Source: Stentor roeselii (taxonomy: Eukaryota > Ciliophora > Heterotrichea > Heterotrichida > Stentoridae). From it: 64,000 nt of DNA. The position numbers and the translations under genes are program-made. This document shows, one piece after another, positions 10,242 through 20,940 of this stretch. The stretch covers positions 1 through 64,000 of the forward strand of contig RSEH01000252.1 of assembly GCA_006503475.1 (NCBI GenBank), given 5' to 3'. The notes beneath the pieces are model-generated. The model did no database searches. It was not told where the DNA came from and was given only the letters and a program-made list of their open reading frames with translations. Numbering within the stretch: the first letter of the stretch is position 1; every line of letters begins with the position of its first letter.

Positions 10242-12566
10242 TTTAATAAACTCTCCAAATTTGAACTAAGAATAAAAAATTTTATTAACCCACTTGATTT
10301 CAAAGCTTCAAGAGATTGAAAAAATTAATTTTACAATTTTATTATTTCAGAAGGCATAAAGAACCCTTAAGAGACAGTATCAGATAGAATACTTGAAAAT
10401 TTAATGAATTTTTTTATTCGAATCTGAATTTAATTTTTTTAGATTCAAGTATATCTAAGAGTAAACCCAAATCTAAGGTTAAACGCTTTTTCTTCGAAAA
10501 CTTTATATTTTATTTGAAACTTGAAGGATTAATTCTGATTTGCTGTTTTTTATTGAATTACTGCATCATTTAAATGCTCTCAAAGTAAATTTTTAAGTAA
10601 TTTAGAGTACTATATATATTTGGTTTCTTTTAATAATCAAATTAATCTTTCATTGATATCTGCAAGAATGAGATCTTATTCTCTGCTTCCGAAGTGATAA
10701 TGGCCTATCATCAAACTCTAATACAAACAGGATCGACAAGACTTATAAATAATGAAAACTTTTCGATGAAGATAATGGAAAATCTCAAACGAAATCAATC
10801 ATATAAATATTATCATTTATGTTAAAGAGTACTTCAAGTATATACAAGGTATCCTTGATATCCCAATTTTACCCCTGCAATCTCGACTTCAAATCACAAT
10901 CTTCAATACAAAAACCTCTAAAACTTAATTCAATAAAACTTTCTAAATTCAAAATTTTTTTTCACAATCAATTCAACATACTGTAAAATTTTCTGCTATC
11001 TTATAAAAACTAATAAAAATATTGAATCCGAATAGATCTCAATAATTTTAATACCTTCATTTACTAAATAATCCTCTGATTCTCTCATCACCCAAAACAT
11101 GAAAATTAACTTTCTCTTCTAAACCATCCAAATCTCGCCAGTTGTGAAATATCATCTGAAAGTCTATCTTTTCTTTAATTTTGTCATCAAAAACTTCATA
11201 GAGGAAATTATTTATAACCAGCCAGATATCAAAATCGATAAAGCCGAATCTTCAATGATTCAAAAGTTTTCAAATGAGAGAATCTTAAAAAAATCATATA
11301 AAAGATAAGTTATTCCTTATCATTCAGTAAATAATTACTGAAAAATTAAGATGTGACTAATTGAACTTAGCAGGGAGACTTGCCAGGTAGTTTTAAGTAA
11401 CTGTTTTAAGTTAAACTTCCTTTTCTGAGATGAGTTTTGAGTTTACCTCTACTGAAAATTAAATCATTGGGTTCATTAAACAGCCTGTTGCTGAAAAGAT
11501 CTTTTAAGAGGGTGTTAATGATTGTATTGTGCTGAAATCAATGGTCTTAACATATGTGAGAAATCATTTGAACTCCAGGCATACTACGTAAAATTTATGA
11601 TTTTTTATTTTTGAAAATGCAAGAAAGAATGATTATTTCTTTATTGATTTATAGTAAAATTATTTGAAAGATTATTATTCGGGTATAAAACAGAAGAAAT
11701 TTTAATGATTTTCATGATGATTGGACTTTGATTATTTTGATTAGGATTGTTTATAATAGTTGTCGTCTTAAACCTAAACTGGAGTTAATCCCAGTTAAAG
11801 ATTTCCGCTGTATTATATAAAGTTTCTGTTAAAAAGGTTGATTTGAACAAAACTAAGCGTTTTTGGCGTTGTTTCCAGAGAATTAACTCTCTATAGGCCA
11901 ATACGCTATTATATCAAACTTAATCTAAAATTTTTAATACTCTTTTTAACCATTTTTACTGAAATTTTCAGTCTTTTCTATCAAAATCTTTCCTTTATAT
12001 ATGAAAATTTTCCAAGAGTAGACTTCTGATTTATTTCATTAAGTTCAAATGATAAATTTTAATAGTTTTCTGGTATTTTTTATTTGATCTTGGATTATTG
12101 TTGTTATTTACATGCTTTTTTTTAAATTAACTTGCTTAAATTGATAAAAGTTTAGTAAATTGCTGTTTGGAGGTAATGAGTTTTTTAGATACTTTTATAA
12201 TAAAAGAGATTTTTAGGGTTTATTTAGGAGCCTTGCTGATTCAATGGATTCCTAATGTTTCCATATGACTTACCACTTGCAAAGAACAGAAGACTATGAA
12301 AGGAATACAAATAGACTAAAAATTAGATGATAAGGAAAATTAGGTGAATTAATTTATTTTATATTTTGAAAGGTCTTGCTTTCAACAGTTGATTCTTTTC
12401 GGGTAAATTTGATAAAAGATAGATTTCAATTACCGGGTAAAATGGTCGAAAATATTCACCCAAAACCTAAACATTCCTAAAAAATCCCAAAAAAATGACT
12501 TAAACCTAACAAATATATTTCACCAAAAAACTTAAATAATCTAAAATCCAAAAAAACTTGACTAAT
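10242..12566. other. Sparse AT-rich stretch with one coding relic
   Basis: About 2.3 kb without a complete gene. Apart from the 65-codon protein-like fragment at 11057-11251 I recognise nothing. Short frames do not resemble proteins and no long repeats are visible. Confidence 0.55.
11057..11251 (-). pseudogene. Unidentified coding relic
   Basis: A stop-to-stop frame of about 64 codons reads like a real protein end (FGFIDFDIWLVINN, then FHNWRDLDGLEEKVNFHV, ending GLFSK). It has balanced hydrophobic and charged residues, unlike the random AT-rich frames around it. It lacks a start codon and a TGA lies directly upstream, with no nearby GTAA...AG to rescue it. I do not recognise the family. It could be the last exon of a gene whose 5' part has decayed. 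Confidence 0.35.
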
Positions 12567-13025
12567 CTAATCAATCTCTTCATCACAACCCGATTTTTTC
12601 GAATTCTCATATTCCTCCTTGGTAATAATCCTACTTCCATTCTCATCAGGTCGATAATGATAAACCAAATCAACATGTATTTCTTCATTCAAGAACTCAA
12701 ACTGTTTAGAGCAGACACGAGAAGGAAGGTTAAGTGAATTGATATATCTTGTGAAATTTGAATGAGTTTCAGAGAAGATCTTTCCCAAGTTTTCCTCACT
12801 TTCAATAATTGCTTCAGTCCTCATGTCAGTTCTTCGGTCGAGGTCTTTTAAGTAAACAAAATTATCGTCTTCTCGACTTTCTGATATTGCTGAGGATAGT
12901 TTGCGCTCAAGGATCATCTCGCCTGCAAACTTATGAATTGTGGTGATTATGTAGTCATATCTCATTATTCTCATTGCTTTTAACTTTAAGGTTCGGGAAT
13001 CGTAGTCTTGAAGGTATTCTACCAT
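12567..13025 (-). CDS. Unrecognised protein, 152 aa
   Basis: An ATG-started frame (MVEYLQDYDSRTLKLKAMR...) of 152 residues ends SKKSGCDEEID. The composition is normal for a soluble, mixed alpha/beta protein, with charged stretches (SESREDDNFVYLKDLDRR). There is no signal peptide, membrane segment or motif I can name. It ends 540 bp short of nothing obvious on its 3' side and lies 128 bp from the 3' end of the Kelch gene, on the same strand. Codon use matches neighbours, so I take it as a real gene of unknown function. Confidence 0.6.
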   Translation of the reverse strand: MVEYLQDYDSRTLKLKAMRIMRYDYIITTIHKFAGEMILERKLSSAISESREDDNFVYLKDLDRRTDMRTEAIIESEENLGKIFSETHSNFTRYINSLNLPSRVCSKQFEFLNEEIHVDLVYHYRPDENGSRIITKEEYENSKKSGCDEEID

Positions 13026-13153
13026 AGATTATAAAGTTAAATAGGTTATTTGATTTTTTCATTTGGAGTAATTTTTATGTGAGGATTAGTGAAGAGAAGA
13101 GGTTAGAGATTGATTGAAATAAGGGCTTTTGGTTATTAAGGATAGTAGTTTAA

Positions 13154-14410
13154 TTATCTTAAATTTAAACGTTCTATTGTTTTCGATGTTGTGTCTATCC
13201 TGTAGAGCTTAGGACCGTTTAACAAAAAGTAATAATATTTATCTCTTTTGAAGTACCCGAGAGTAATTATGTTGCCTCCATAATCTGTAAAGGATTGTCT
13301 AATTACTAAATTTCCATCAGAGATTTCATATAAATGCCCTCCAAAGCACGTTAAAAAATTTCCTATTAGCATTTTATGAATGTTGGAAGGTATTTTGGCA
13401 TCTAAATATGAGTAGGTGTCCTTATCTGAGTTGTATAAATATATTACTGCACTATAAAATCCAACAACCCAAATAGAACTATCAATAAAACTCGCACTTG
13501 TCCCATCATTCGGTTGAGGTAAAGGCATTCTTTCGCTCCAAGTACTTGTATGTAAGCTAAAAACCCTAGTATTACAAACAGCTTTCGTTCCATCATTTCC
13601 TCCAAATACAAAAATATGTTGATTATAAACAAATCCCCCTGATGAAGAAAGAAGACTACCTTGAGGCAGTTCTTTCACAGTTCTATTCCTAAAGTCAACA
13701 ATTCTACTCAAGCCAAGTCTTCCTTTTTTCGACCTTCCTCCATAGAAAAAGAAGCAATCCTTATAAATTTTGCAGCAAGTTGCATATAAAGAAAGATTAT
13801 CTATCTCAAAGTTGTTTTTTTTTCTTTCAAGTGTGTTCAAATCAATTAATTCTAAGTGAATTTCAGGAACTTCAACTGTTAAAAGTGCGTATTCGTCATC
13901 GTTTACTAAATTTTCTTTTAAATCTTGTTCAAATAGTGATTTTAATGCTTCTTTTATGGGGTCTGTTGAAAAATGAAGGGATTTTACATGATTTCCTTCT
14001 TTTGAAAAGATTGATTCAGAGATTTCAGCGTTTATTGAAGAGGTGATGACAAGTGACTGGAGATATGATTTGATTTTTCGCTTTTCATTCAGAAATGTTT
14101 TGAGAAGTTTTTGTGAATTACTGCGAATTAGGTTAACTAGTTCTTCTGTTGATGTTAAAAGATTTGATATGTTTTTATTTGTTGTTTCTAGGTTTTTTTT
14201 AAGGTTTTCTTGGATTTTTTTAAGGTTTTCTCGGATTTTTTTTATTGGGTTAATTGATATGAAGGATTCGATAGTTTTAGGATTATGGTTGCCTGATGAT
14301 GAAATGTGACTGATGTAGTGATTTTTACATATGAAGATTTGAGTTGAACATGAACAGCCGGATATTGGAAGATCTGAACAGCCTGGCATAAAGCAAGTTT
14401 TTGAAGACAT
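13154..14410 (-). CDS. B-box-like zinc finger plus Kelch propeller protein
   Basis: 418 residues from an ATG at 14410. The first 45 residues hold a Cys/His cluster (CFMPGCSDLPISGCSCSTQ, then C.NHYISHIS...NH) spaced like a B-box or ZZ-type zinc site. Residues about 50-130 are Lys/Glu/Asn-rich and probably coiled coil. From about 170 onward come Kelch-type blades: FFYGGRSKKGRLGLSR, VFGGNDGTKAVCNTRVFS...TWSERMPLP, SSIWVVG...VIYLYN and FGGHLYEI. B-box-coil-Kelch resembles TRIM-like adaptors, but no RING is present, so ubiquitin-ligase activity is not supported; a binding or scaffold role is inferred. Confidence 0.8.
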   Translation of the reverse strand: MSSKTCFMPGCSDLPISGCSCSTQIFICKNHYISHISSSGNHNPKTIESFISINPIKKIRENLKKIQENLKKNLETTNKNISNLLTSTEELVNLIRSNSQKLLKTFLNEKRKIKSYLQSLVITSSINAEISESIFSKEGNHVKSLHFSTDPIKEALKSLFEQDLKENLVNDDEYALLTVEVPEIHLELIDLNTLERKKNNFEIDNLSLYATCCKIYKDCFFFYGGRSKKGRLGLSRIVDFRNRTVKELPQGSLLSSSGGFVYNQHIFVFGGNDGTKAVCNTRVFSLHTSTWSERMPLPQPNDGTSASFIDSSIWVVGFYSAVIYLYNSDKDTYSYLDAKIPSNIHKMLIGNFLTCFGGHLYEISDGNLVIRQSFTDYGGNIITLGYFKRDKYYYFLLNGPKLYRIDTTSKTIERLNLR

Positions 14411-15014
14411 TTATATTATATAGACAATTATATATTATATAATTACACGAGAATAAATTTGATATATTTTATATAGTTTTTTTCTATGGCAAATGATATC
14501 TATATTTAGAATCTAATTTATATTATTTTAAACTATTCGATTATCTGTTTTTACAATTTTTTTATATAGTACTATAAATTGAGTATAAGGTGTTAAGACA
14601 AATCAAAACTTTCCCTTTAACGTCCTCTCGAAGATTTAGTTACAATTTCAGACCAAATCTTCCTTATGATAAAAATTCATCATTATCTTTCTGATAAACA
14701 TTTTCCCTTCAGTATTATAAAATTAATCAAAACTTTGAGAAAGTACCTCTTTAGATATAATAACTTTTAATACAGATTATAATTAATATAGAAATGAAAA
14801 AGATTACTCCCAACAAAAATTATTATATAGGGTATATTAAGCGGCACTATTCATTAAAGCCACTCTAAATAGTAAGAAATCAAATGATATTTGTTTCTTA
14901 TTTCTTGAGATTACATTCCTAGATTAATTTATGATTGCACATCAATTTCTAAAATATTTTAAGTTATCTGTTTCATTACTTTAAATCACATAAAACTATA
15001 CTATCCCCAAATAA
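14411..15014. other. AT-rich spacer
   Basis: About 600 bp upstream of the Kelch gene and downstream of the gene at 15015-15506. It is strongly AT-rich with TATA-like runs (tatattatataatt near 14430) that could belong to the Kelch promoter, though such runs are common here. No gene seen. Confidence 0.5.
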
Positions 15015-15506
15015 TTAATCATATTTATCTAAAAGATAATATCTCAAATAAAAATCTCTTACTTCTTCAAGTTTAATATCTGACATAAAACCACTAAGTG
15101 TCATTTTTTCTTTGTGTAGTTTTTTATTATAGGGAAATTTCTTCTTTTCATATAAAAAACTGGAATCATCTTTAGATTTAAATACTTTGTAACCTTTAAA
15201 GATATAAGATGAATAAAAATCTGGTTTCTGACAGATATAGTTATAAATTGAATCAAAATTATCGTGAATTGATTTAAATCTTGGACAACGTAATCTATCA
15301 CTAGTATAATAATAATGACCTCTTTTCTTTTTATATTCATAATAATCATGAAAAAAGTCCAAATATTTCTGTTCATTTGAACGCGTATGATAAAGAATAT
15401 AAGATTTCTTAACTTTCAAATCCTTTCTCTTCACCTCCTGCTTTTTCTTCTCTTTCTTCTCACCTTTTTTTCTATTCCCTCCATACCATCTTCGATCAGA
15501 ATCCAT
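15015..15506 (-). CDS. Unrecognised basic, Tyr/Lys-rich protein
   Basis: I start it at the ATG of MDSDRRWYGGNRKKG (163 residues); an earlier in-frame codon at 15521 is TTG. Residues about 10-35 are a Lys/Glu block (KKGEKKEKKKQEVKRKDLKV) suited to nuclear or RNA contact. The rest is rich in Tyr, Phe and Lys (FFHDYYEYKKKRGHYYY). I recognise no domain. The 138 bp to the divergent RAP-domain gene would be a shared promoter. Confidence 0.55.
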   Translation of the reverse strand: MDSDRRWYGGNRKKGEKKEKKKQEVKRKDLKVKKSYILYHTRSNEQKYLDFFHDYYEYKKKRGHYYYTSDRLRCPRFKSIHDNFDSIYNYICQKPDFYSSYIFKGYKVFKSKDDSSFLYEKKKFPYNKKLHKEKMTLSGFMSDIKLEEVRDFYLRYYLLDKYD

Positions 15507-15644
15507 ATTATAAAAATCCAATCCTCTCTAAAACCTCAAGTCAAAAAATCTCCTTTCTCCAAATCAAACCATAAAAACCCTTAAAAACTTTAACTAAAAT
15601 AAAAAAATCCTTCAAACTTAAAATAAAATCCTTATAAATCAAAA

Positions 15645-17327
15645 ATGCTTCGAAGATTTTTATCTAGTTCTTCAACAAATCTTGCTAAACTACTCAAAAG
15701 TAAAGTCATTAACATTAATGAACTACTCGAAGTAGACCCAAACCAAATAAAATCTTTAAGCCAACTCGAATATCGGAAACTTTCATATGTGTTCTTCCGG
15801 GATTTCAAAAAGACTGAAAAATTCGAGAATTTCAGTCAAGTGCTTCAAAGTCATTTATTAGACCAAATGCCTACTTTATCAACATTCAACAAATGTTTGA
15901 TTTTCAAGAACCTCGGCCAAGGTCTTGAAAAAAAAGCGACTTATTCAAGACCTCTTCTAGATTCGATGATAAACAACTTGGGAAAACTCTCTTCTTTAGA
16001 CTTTGATTCAAATGAGTTGATTCCTCTGTTAAAGTTCATTCCTTACTTCGTTCAAAACAATATCGAATACGAGTCAAAATTCATTTCTTTCTTTTCAACA
16101 TTGACAAAATCTTCAATTTTATCACTTTCTCCTGAAAATCAAGAAAATCTCGAATTAATCCTTAGTCGAATTGGAGAATATAACAAGTACTTCGACGTGA
16201 AACTTGAAAATTCAGAGTCAATTTATTCAGTTCTTTCAAAATTGGTTGAAAATCGAGTGGATTCAATGAGCATCTCACAAGTCTTCTCATCACTTCGATG
16301 CCTTGTCACGAATGATAGAGGAGATGAAGACTTGATGAGAAGACTTGAGTTAAAATTAATTCACAATTTATCAGCTTTACATGAAAAAAACTTGGCGGTA
16401 TTGTTGAATATTTATTCAAGAAGGATTATTTTCAATATCGATTATATGATGAACTCGATTTATGAACCGATTTATGAAGAAATTCTTAACAGATTCGAAT
16501 TTTTAACTGGAAAAACACTTTCTTATATGCTTTTTAATTATTGGAGGAATTCTAGTATTCATGGCATGTATTGTGACGAGAGGATAAAGGAAAAAATTCA
16601 GAAAAAATGTGAAAATTTAGAGTTTTTTAAAATGCTTGGGAATGAAACGAGGGAGTATTTGATGATTAATTTTATCAGTTATTTGTCTCATGCAAGACAG
16701 ATGGATTCGGATATTATTGAAAAGGTTTTAAAGTTTGAGGAAGAGTTTGAACGTGAACTTAGTCCTATGTTTTATTTGAGAGCTTTGAATTTTTTAACAC
16801 GCGCTAGAGAACTCCCCCCTAAATTATTGAAGAAATTCATAGAACATTTTCCATTTTATTTGAAAAACAGTGAAAATTTTATAAGTCTTTATATTGTTTG
16901 GATGAATGTCAAGTATCTCAATCCTCAAAAAGTGAGTGACTTGCAACATGTGTTTACTGAAAATGTTTTACAGGAGCTTTCCCAGTTTCGAAAAGAAAAA
17001 TTCTCAAAATTAAATAAAACTGAAAGTTTCATTCATTCAGAAATAACAAAAGCCTTGGATCAGAATAAAATTAAGCATATAAATGAGTACTTTGAAGAGT
17101 TTTTCTTTGATATCGCACTTCCAAACGAAAAAATCTGTCTCGAAGTAACAGGCCCAGGTCACTACCTCTACCCATCCTTAAAACTAAACGGAAAATCTCA
17201 AAACCGTAAAGAAATAATCGAAAATCTAGGCTGGAAATACCACACCTACTCTTATCTCGACTACAGTAAATCCACGAAGTCAATCCACCAACTAATCTCC
17301 AAGTTGATCCCACTTCACATTAGTTAA
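15645..17327 (+). CDS. RAP-domain protein, probably mitochondrial RNA-binding
   Basis: 560 residues. The N-terminus MLRRFLSSSSTNLAKLLKS is rich in Arg, Ser and Leu without acidic residues, as in mitochondrial presequences. The middle is an alpha-helical repeat region (ELLILS-, LSPENQENL-type helices) typical of FASTK/OPR-like proteins. The C-terminus (about 480-550) carries a RAP domain: FFFDIALPNEKICLEV.GPGHY, then R.EIIENLGWKYHTYSYLDY. RAP proteins act in organelle RNA processing, stability or translation; the RAP fold resembles nucleases, but activity is not implied. It converges on the next gene with only 16 bp between stop codons. Confidence 0.8.
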   Translation: MLRRFLSSSSTNLAKLLKSKVININELLEVDPNQIKSLSQLEYRKLSYVFFRDFKKTEKFENFSQVLQSHLLDQMPTLSTFNKCLIFKNLGQGLEKKATYSRPLLDSMINNLGKLSSLDFDSNELIPLLKFIPYFVQNNIEYESKFISFFSTLTKSSILSLSPENQENLELILSRIGEYNKYFDVKLENSESIYSVLSKLVENRVDSMSISQVFSSLRCLVTNDRGDEDLMRRLELKLIHNLSALHEKNLAVLLNIYSRRIIFNIDYMMNSIYEPIYEEILNRFEFLTGKTLSYMLFNYWRNSSIHGMYCDERIKEKIQKKCENLEFFKMLGNETREYLMINFISYLSHARQMDSDIIEKVLKFEEEFERELSPMFYLRALNFLTRARELPPKLLKKFIEHFPFYLKNSENFISLYIVWMNVKYLNPQKVSDLQHVFTENVLQELSQFRKEKFSKLNKTESFIHSEITKALDQNKIKHINEYFEEFFFDIALPNEKICLEVTGPGHYLYPSLKLNGKSQNRKEIIENLGWKYHTYSYLDYSKSTKSIHQLISKLIPLHIS

Positions 17328-17343
17328 CTAACTCAATCTATCC

Positions 17344-18942
17344 CTAAGCAAAATCTGGTTTTCTCATATTTTCCAAAGCGACTTTAAACAAATGTGCCCT
17401 GCTCGGAATATCAAGAAATTCAGGATTTTTCCAAGGTTCTGATTTCTGATAATAATTCAATTTTCCAGGTAACAAAGGCATTGTTCCATCGATTTGTGCT
17501 GCAGTTTTAACTAAATTTTCAATAGTCCCATCATAAATTTCCTTTTTTGCAAATAAAGCGCGAGTCCTAGGGTGTTGAGGATAAGGAAAAAGACTTTTCA
17601 CCATACTTGAAATCGAGAAGTACTTTGAGTTCATTTTTGACTTTCCCTTTAAATTCGCACCTAAAGCGTCCATTCCTGCTTCTAAGAAACTAAACCTGCT
17701 GAAGTAACCATCAGGGTCGAAAAGTTTAGAAACAATGCACTGAAGACGTTGATTCGCAAGTACTGCCTGGGCAGGAACAGCAAAAAACTGTTTAAAATGA
17801 TTAACAAAAATATTCTCTACAAGTATTCGAATGGTTAAAATCAACAAAGACCTGTACATTTGTTTAAGTTGTTTTGGTATCTTCTTGTTAAAAAGGTCTA
17901 CAATTGTCACAAACATCTGCTGTTGTTGGTCTTTACTAATCCCAATGCTATGTAAATGTCCAAAAACTGTCCAATAACAAAAATGTGAAACAATTCCTAC
18001 AAGTCTCGCATTATTTTCATTATTTATTTCCTTCAACGTGCTTTTAATAAACTTTACCTTCTTCCCTCGAGGACTTTCAATTTTTGCCTTGTCAGTGATT
18101 TTTTCAGCTGATTTGTCTGCTTTAGTCGCTGTTTTTTTTTCAGGTTTTTTTTTTTCAGTGATGCTTGGAGGGACAAGACTTTCAGGAAAGTTCTCAACAA
18201 CGTCTTTAAGACGACTGATGACTTCTTCAACAGTGATATCAATAGGTTTCATTAGTTCTTTCACATGAGCCGCTGAAATTGTGACTGTTTCAAAAGGAAA
18301 TTTAAACATTTTCGATGAAAGAAGGTCTTCAGAGTCACTTTCACTTATAGATAAAGAAGTGTCCATAAAAGGAAGAAGGAATTTTTTTTTGATATTTAAA
18401 GGATCGAGGTCGATTTTTACTTTTTCTTCTTGAACTGGTTCTTCTGACTTGCCCTGAGTGACTTCAGGTTTACGAAAGTGAGCAAGGGTCAATTGGCTCT
18501 CTTCACGTTTTAACTCTTTTGAGATTGTTTGAGTTTCTAACTTGTTTGCCAGTTGGTTTGATACGGGCTGGTCTGTCACTGCTTTAGGTCTTGCATTTGG
18601 GTAGATGATCAAAGTGTTTGCAAGCCAGTCGGAAGGCTGAAGCCATTGGGCTTTGAACTTGCAGTTCTCGATTGGCATCTCTTTTAAGATTCGGTTTATG
18701 TTCTTTCGGGTTGGCTCTACGTTTATTTGCTCTAAATAACGGACTGCGTATTCGGTCTCGATTACTTTTAAAAAATCTTCTGTTAACTCTGCACGCTCTG
18801 GACCTCCTTTTAAGGGAATGCTTATTGCGATTTGCTCTTGCTTGTGGGTTAGGAAGGTTTTGTCGTTTTTACCTTTTTTACGGTAGACTGTAGGAAGTTT
18901 TCCCTCGTTTTGCTTTAACCACTCATCATATAGTCGAGCCAT
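17344..18942 (-). CDS. Unrecognised 532-aa protein with low-complexity centre
   Basis: ATG at 18942 (MARLYDEWLKQNEGKLPTVY). The N-terminal 130 residues look folded (GGPERAELTEDFLKVIE, NINRILKEMP). Residues about 140-310 are charged and low in complexity, with a KKKPEKKTATKADKSAEK block. Residues about 315-530 form a second helical domain (VSHFCYWTVFGHLHSIGIS, LLILTIRILVENIFVNHF) with no signal peptide. I cannot name the family with confidence. It is divergent from the DYRK gene with a 179-bp gap and convergent with the RAP gene. Confidence 0.65.
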   Translation of the reverse strand: MARLYDEWLKQNEGKLPTVYRKKGKNDKTFLTHKQEQIAISIPLKGGPERAELTEDFLKVIETEYAVRYLEQINVEPTRKNINRILKEMPIENCKFKAQWLQPSDWLANTLIIYPNARPKAVTDQPVSNQLANKLETQTISKELKREESQLTLAHFRKPEVTQGKSEEPVQEEKVKIDLDPLNIKKKFLLPFMDTSLSISESDSEDLLSSKMFKFPFETVTISAAHVKELMKPIDITVEEVISRLKDVVENFPESLVPPSITEKKKPEKKTATKADKSAEKITDKAKIESPRGKKVKFIKSTLKEINNENNARLVGIVSHFCYWTVFGHLHSIGISKDQQQQMFVTIVDLFNKKIPKQLKQMYRSLLILTIRILVENIFVNHFKQFFAVPAQAVLANQRLQCIVSKLFDPDGYFSRFSFLEAGMDALGANLKGKSKMNSKYFSISSMVKSLFPYPQHPRTRALFAKKEIYDGTIENLVKTAAQIDGTMPLLPGKLNYYQKSEPWKNPEFLDIPSRAHLFKVALENMRKPDFA

Positions 18943-19121
18943 GAATCAGTTATTATAGATCTATCAAGAAGAAAAGAGGGATTCTTATCTAAAACCAAAC
19001 AAATCCGATAAATTTCAAAAAATCGAAAAATAAATCAACAAAACCAACCCAGAAATTCAAAGTTTTTCTAACCATAAAAAAAACCCCTTCAAGCGCGGTA
19101 TCTTTACCAAATTTTCTAATA

Positions 19122-20936
19122 ATGGAAATTTTTACCTCAATAGTCGAGTACCTAGAAGACAAAGGCCTGACCAAATCCGCTCTAATGCTTCGAGACATAA
19201 TAAAAACCATCAGTTTCGACTCAACAGTATCATCCTCAGAAGCCGCTTTAATAAAAAAAATCACTTCCGAGCTTCCAAACAAAGAAAACAAGCAAATAAT
19301 AAATTCCGAAAACGAGGCAGTGATGGAAAACCTAATGACCCGTTTAATCTCCAACTCTTCAGTAGCCCTCTCAAAAACAGTCGACACAAAACTCGACAAG
19401 TTACTTCAAATCAAAGCCTTTAACAAAATGATAAGCTGTGCAGATCAATTATTTTTTGAAAACGAAAGTATGAACGTTTCCTCTAAAATGATGCAACAAA
19501 GTGAACCTGATGAGTCTTATGCCGAGTCTGACTTGCCAAGTATGACTGATGAAGAGATGAGTGTTAAAAGTTCAAGAGAAAATTTTAAAGTCGAACCTGA
19601 AATTGATGAGTTTGAATCTGAAGATGATCCTGGGTATGAAGCTTATGAATGTGGAGAAGAGGACTTTGCACAGGTAAGTAAAAAACTTGCTGTTAAATAC
19701 GGATTTCCTGATAGAGCAGTTTATCCGAAAAAGTCAGAAAATGGGAATATTTCACAGGTTGATGATAAAAGACCTTATTTTAATGAAGGGATTAAATTTC
19801 CTAAGGGATGTGACTCGTTTTATCCCAAGGAACTTGATGGAGTACTTCATGATGCTTTTGTGTTAAAGGTTATTAGTGATAGAAATAGCACTGGGTTTGA
19901 GGAAAGTAAAGAATTTCCTATTGTTATGGGAGGAGTTGTTGCTGGAAGGTATAAAATTGTAGAGTTTTTGGGAAGTGCTGCTTTTAGTAAGGCTGTTCAG
20001 GCTGTTGACCTTATGACTGATGAAATGGTTTGCTTGAAGATCATTGAGAATAATAAGGATTATGTGGATCAGAGTATTGATGAAATCAAACTTTTGCTTT
20101 ATATTAAAGAAAACGGTGACCTAGACGAAAACAACCTTTTAAAAATAATCGATTTTTTCTACCACAAAGAGCACCTATTCATAGTAACCGAGTTACTCCG
20201 AGACAACCTCTACGAGTTTTACAAATACAACCGTGAACAAGAAGAAGAATTTTACTTCACAATGGGCCACCTTCAGCGAATTGCGATGCAAGTTTTAAAA
20301 GGTCTCGACTATCTTCACAATTTAAAATTAATCCACTGTGACCTGAAGCCAGAGAACATTTTAATAAAATCCTATTCTCGTTGCCTTGTAAAAGTGATAG
20401 ACTTAGGTTCAAGTTGTTACATTCACGACCACCTCTCGTCCTACGTTCAAAGCCGTTCATACCGCGCACCTGAAGTAATATTAGGCTGCAGTTATGACTA
20501 CCGCATCGACATCTGGTCCTTAGGCTGCATTTTATCAGAGCTTTGGACAGGCAACGTCCTTTTCCAAAACGACTGTATTCAAGGCCTGTTATCAAGAGTC
20601 GTAAGTATTGTCGGCCCCTTTCCAGAATACATGTTAAAGCAAGGTCGACATGCGAATAACTTCTTCACAAAAGAAAGACTTTTATATCAGGTTGTTTCAG
20701 GAAAAGCTGAAGACAACCCTTCAGGAAAAAGACGATTTCTTGTCTTGGTGCCAAAAAAAAGTTCTCTTAAAGCGAGATTAAAATGTGAAGATAAGGAATT
20801 TGTCAGTTTTATTCAAGACCTTTTACAACTTGATAAAGAAAAACGCCCTTCGGCTTCTGAAGCGATGAAACATCCCTGGTTTAATAAGAAGTACCCGGAT
20901 GGTCTTTTAGAAGTTCAGGAAAAGAAGAAGAAGTAG
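19122..20936 (+). CDS. LisH-domain DYRK-family protein kinase
   Basis: 604 residues. Residues about 3-33 (MEIFTSIVEYLEDKGLTKSA) match a LisH dimerisation motif. An acidic linker follows (about 125-185). The kinase domain spans about 278-597: a divergent glycine loop LGSAAFSKAV, Lys306 in VCLKII, catalytic HCDLKPEN (405-412), DLG (427-429) in place of DFG, and an activation segment YVQSRSYRAPE whose Tyr441 aligns with the autophosphorylated DYRK tyrosine. DLG and SRSYRAPE are DYRK/HIPK-family hallmarks. All catalytic residues are present, so it should be active on Ser/Thr targets. Its stop lies 4 bp from the stop of the convergent RBR gene. Confidence 0.9.
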   Translation: MEIFTSIVEYLEDKGLTKSALMLRDIIKTISFDSTVSSSEAALIKKITSELPNKENKQIINSENEAVMENLMTRLISNSSVALSKTVDTKLDKLLQIKAFNKMISCADQLFFENESMNVSSKMMQQSEPDESYAESDLPSMTDEEMSVKSSRENFKVEPEIDEFESEDDPGYEAYECGEEDFAQVSKKLAVKYGFPDRAVYPKKSENGNISQVDDKRPYFNEGIKFPKGCDSFYPKELDGVLHDAFVLKVISDRNSTGFEESKEFPIVMGGVVAGRYKIVEFLGSAAFSKAVQAVDLMTDEMVCLKIIENNKDYVDQSIDEIKLLLYIKENGDLDENNLLKIIDFFYHKEHLFIVTELLRDNLYEFYKYNREQEEEFYFTMGHLQRIAMQVLKGLDYLHNLKLIHCDLKPENILIKSYSRCLVKVIDLGSSCYIHDHLSSYVQSRSYRAPEVILGCSYDYRIDIWSLGCILSELWTGNVLFQNDCIQGLLSRVVSIVGPFPEYMLKQGRHANNFFTKERLLYQVVSGKAEDNPSGKRRFLVLVPKKSSLKARLKCEDKEFVSFIQDLLQLDKEKRPSASEAMKHPWFNKKYPDGLLEVQEKKKK

Positions 20937-20940
20937 ATAA

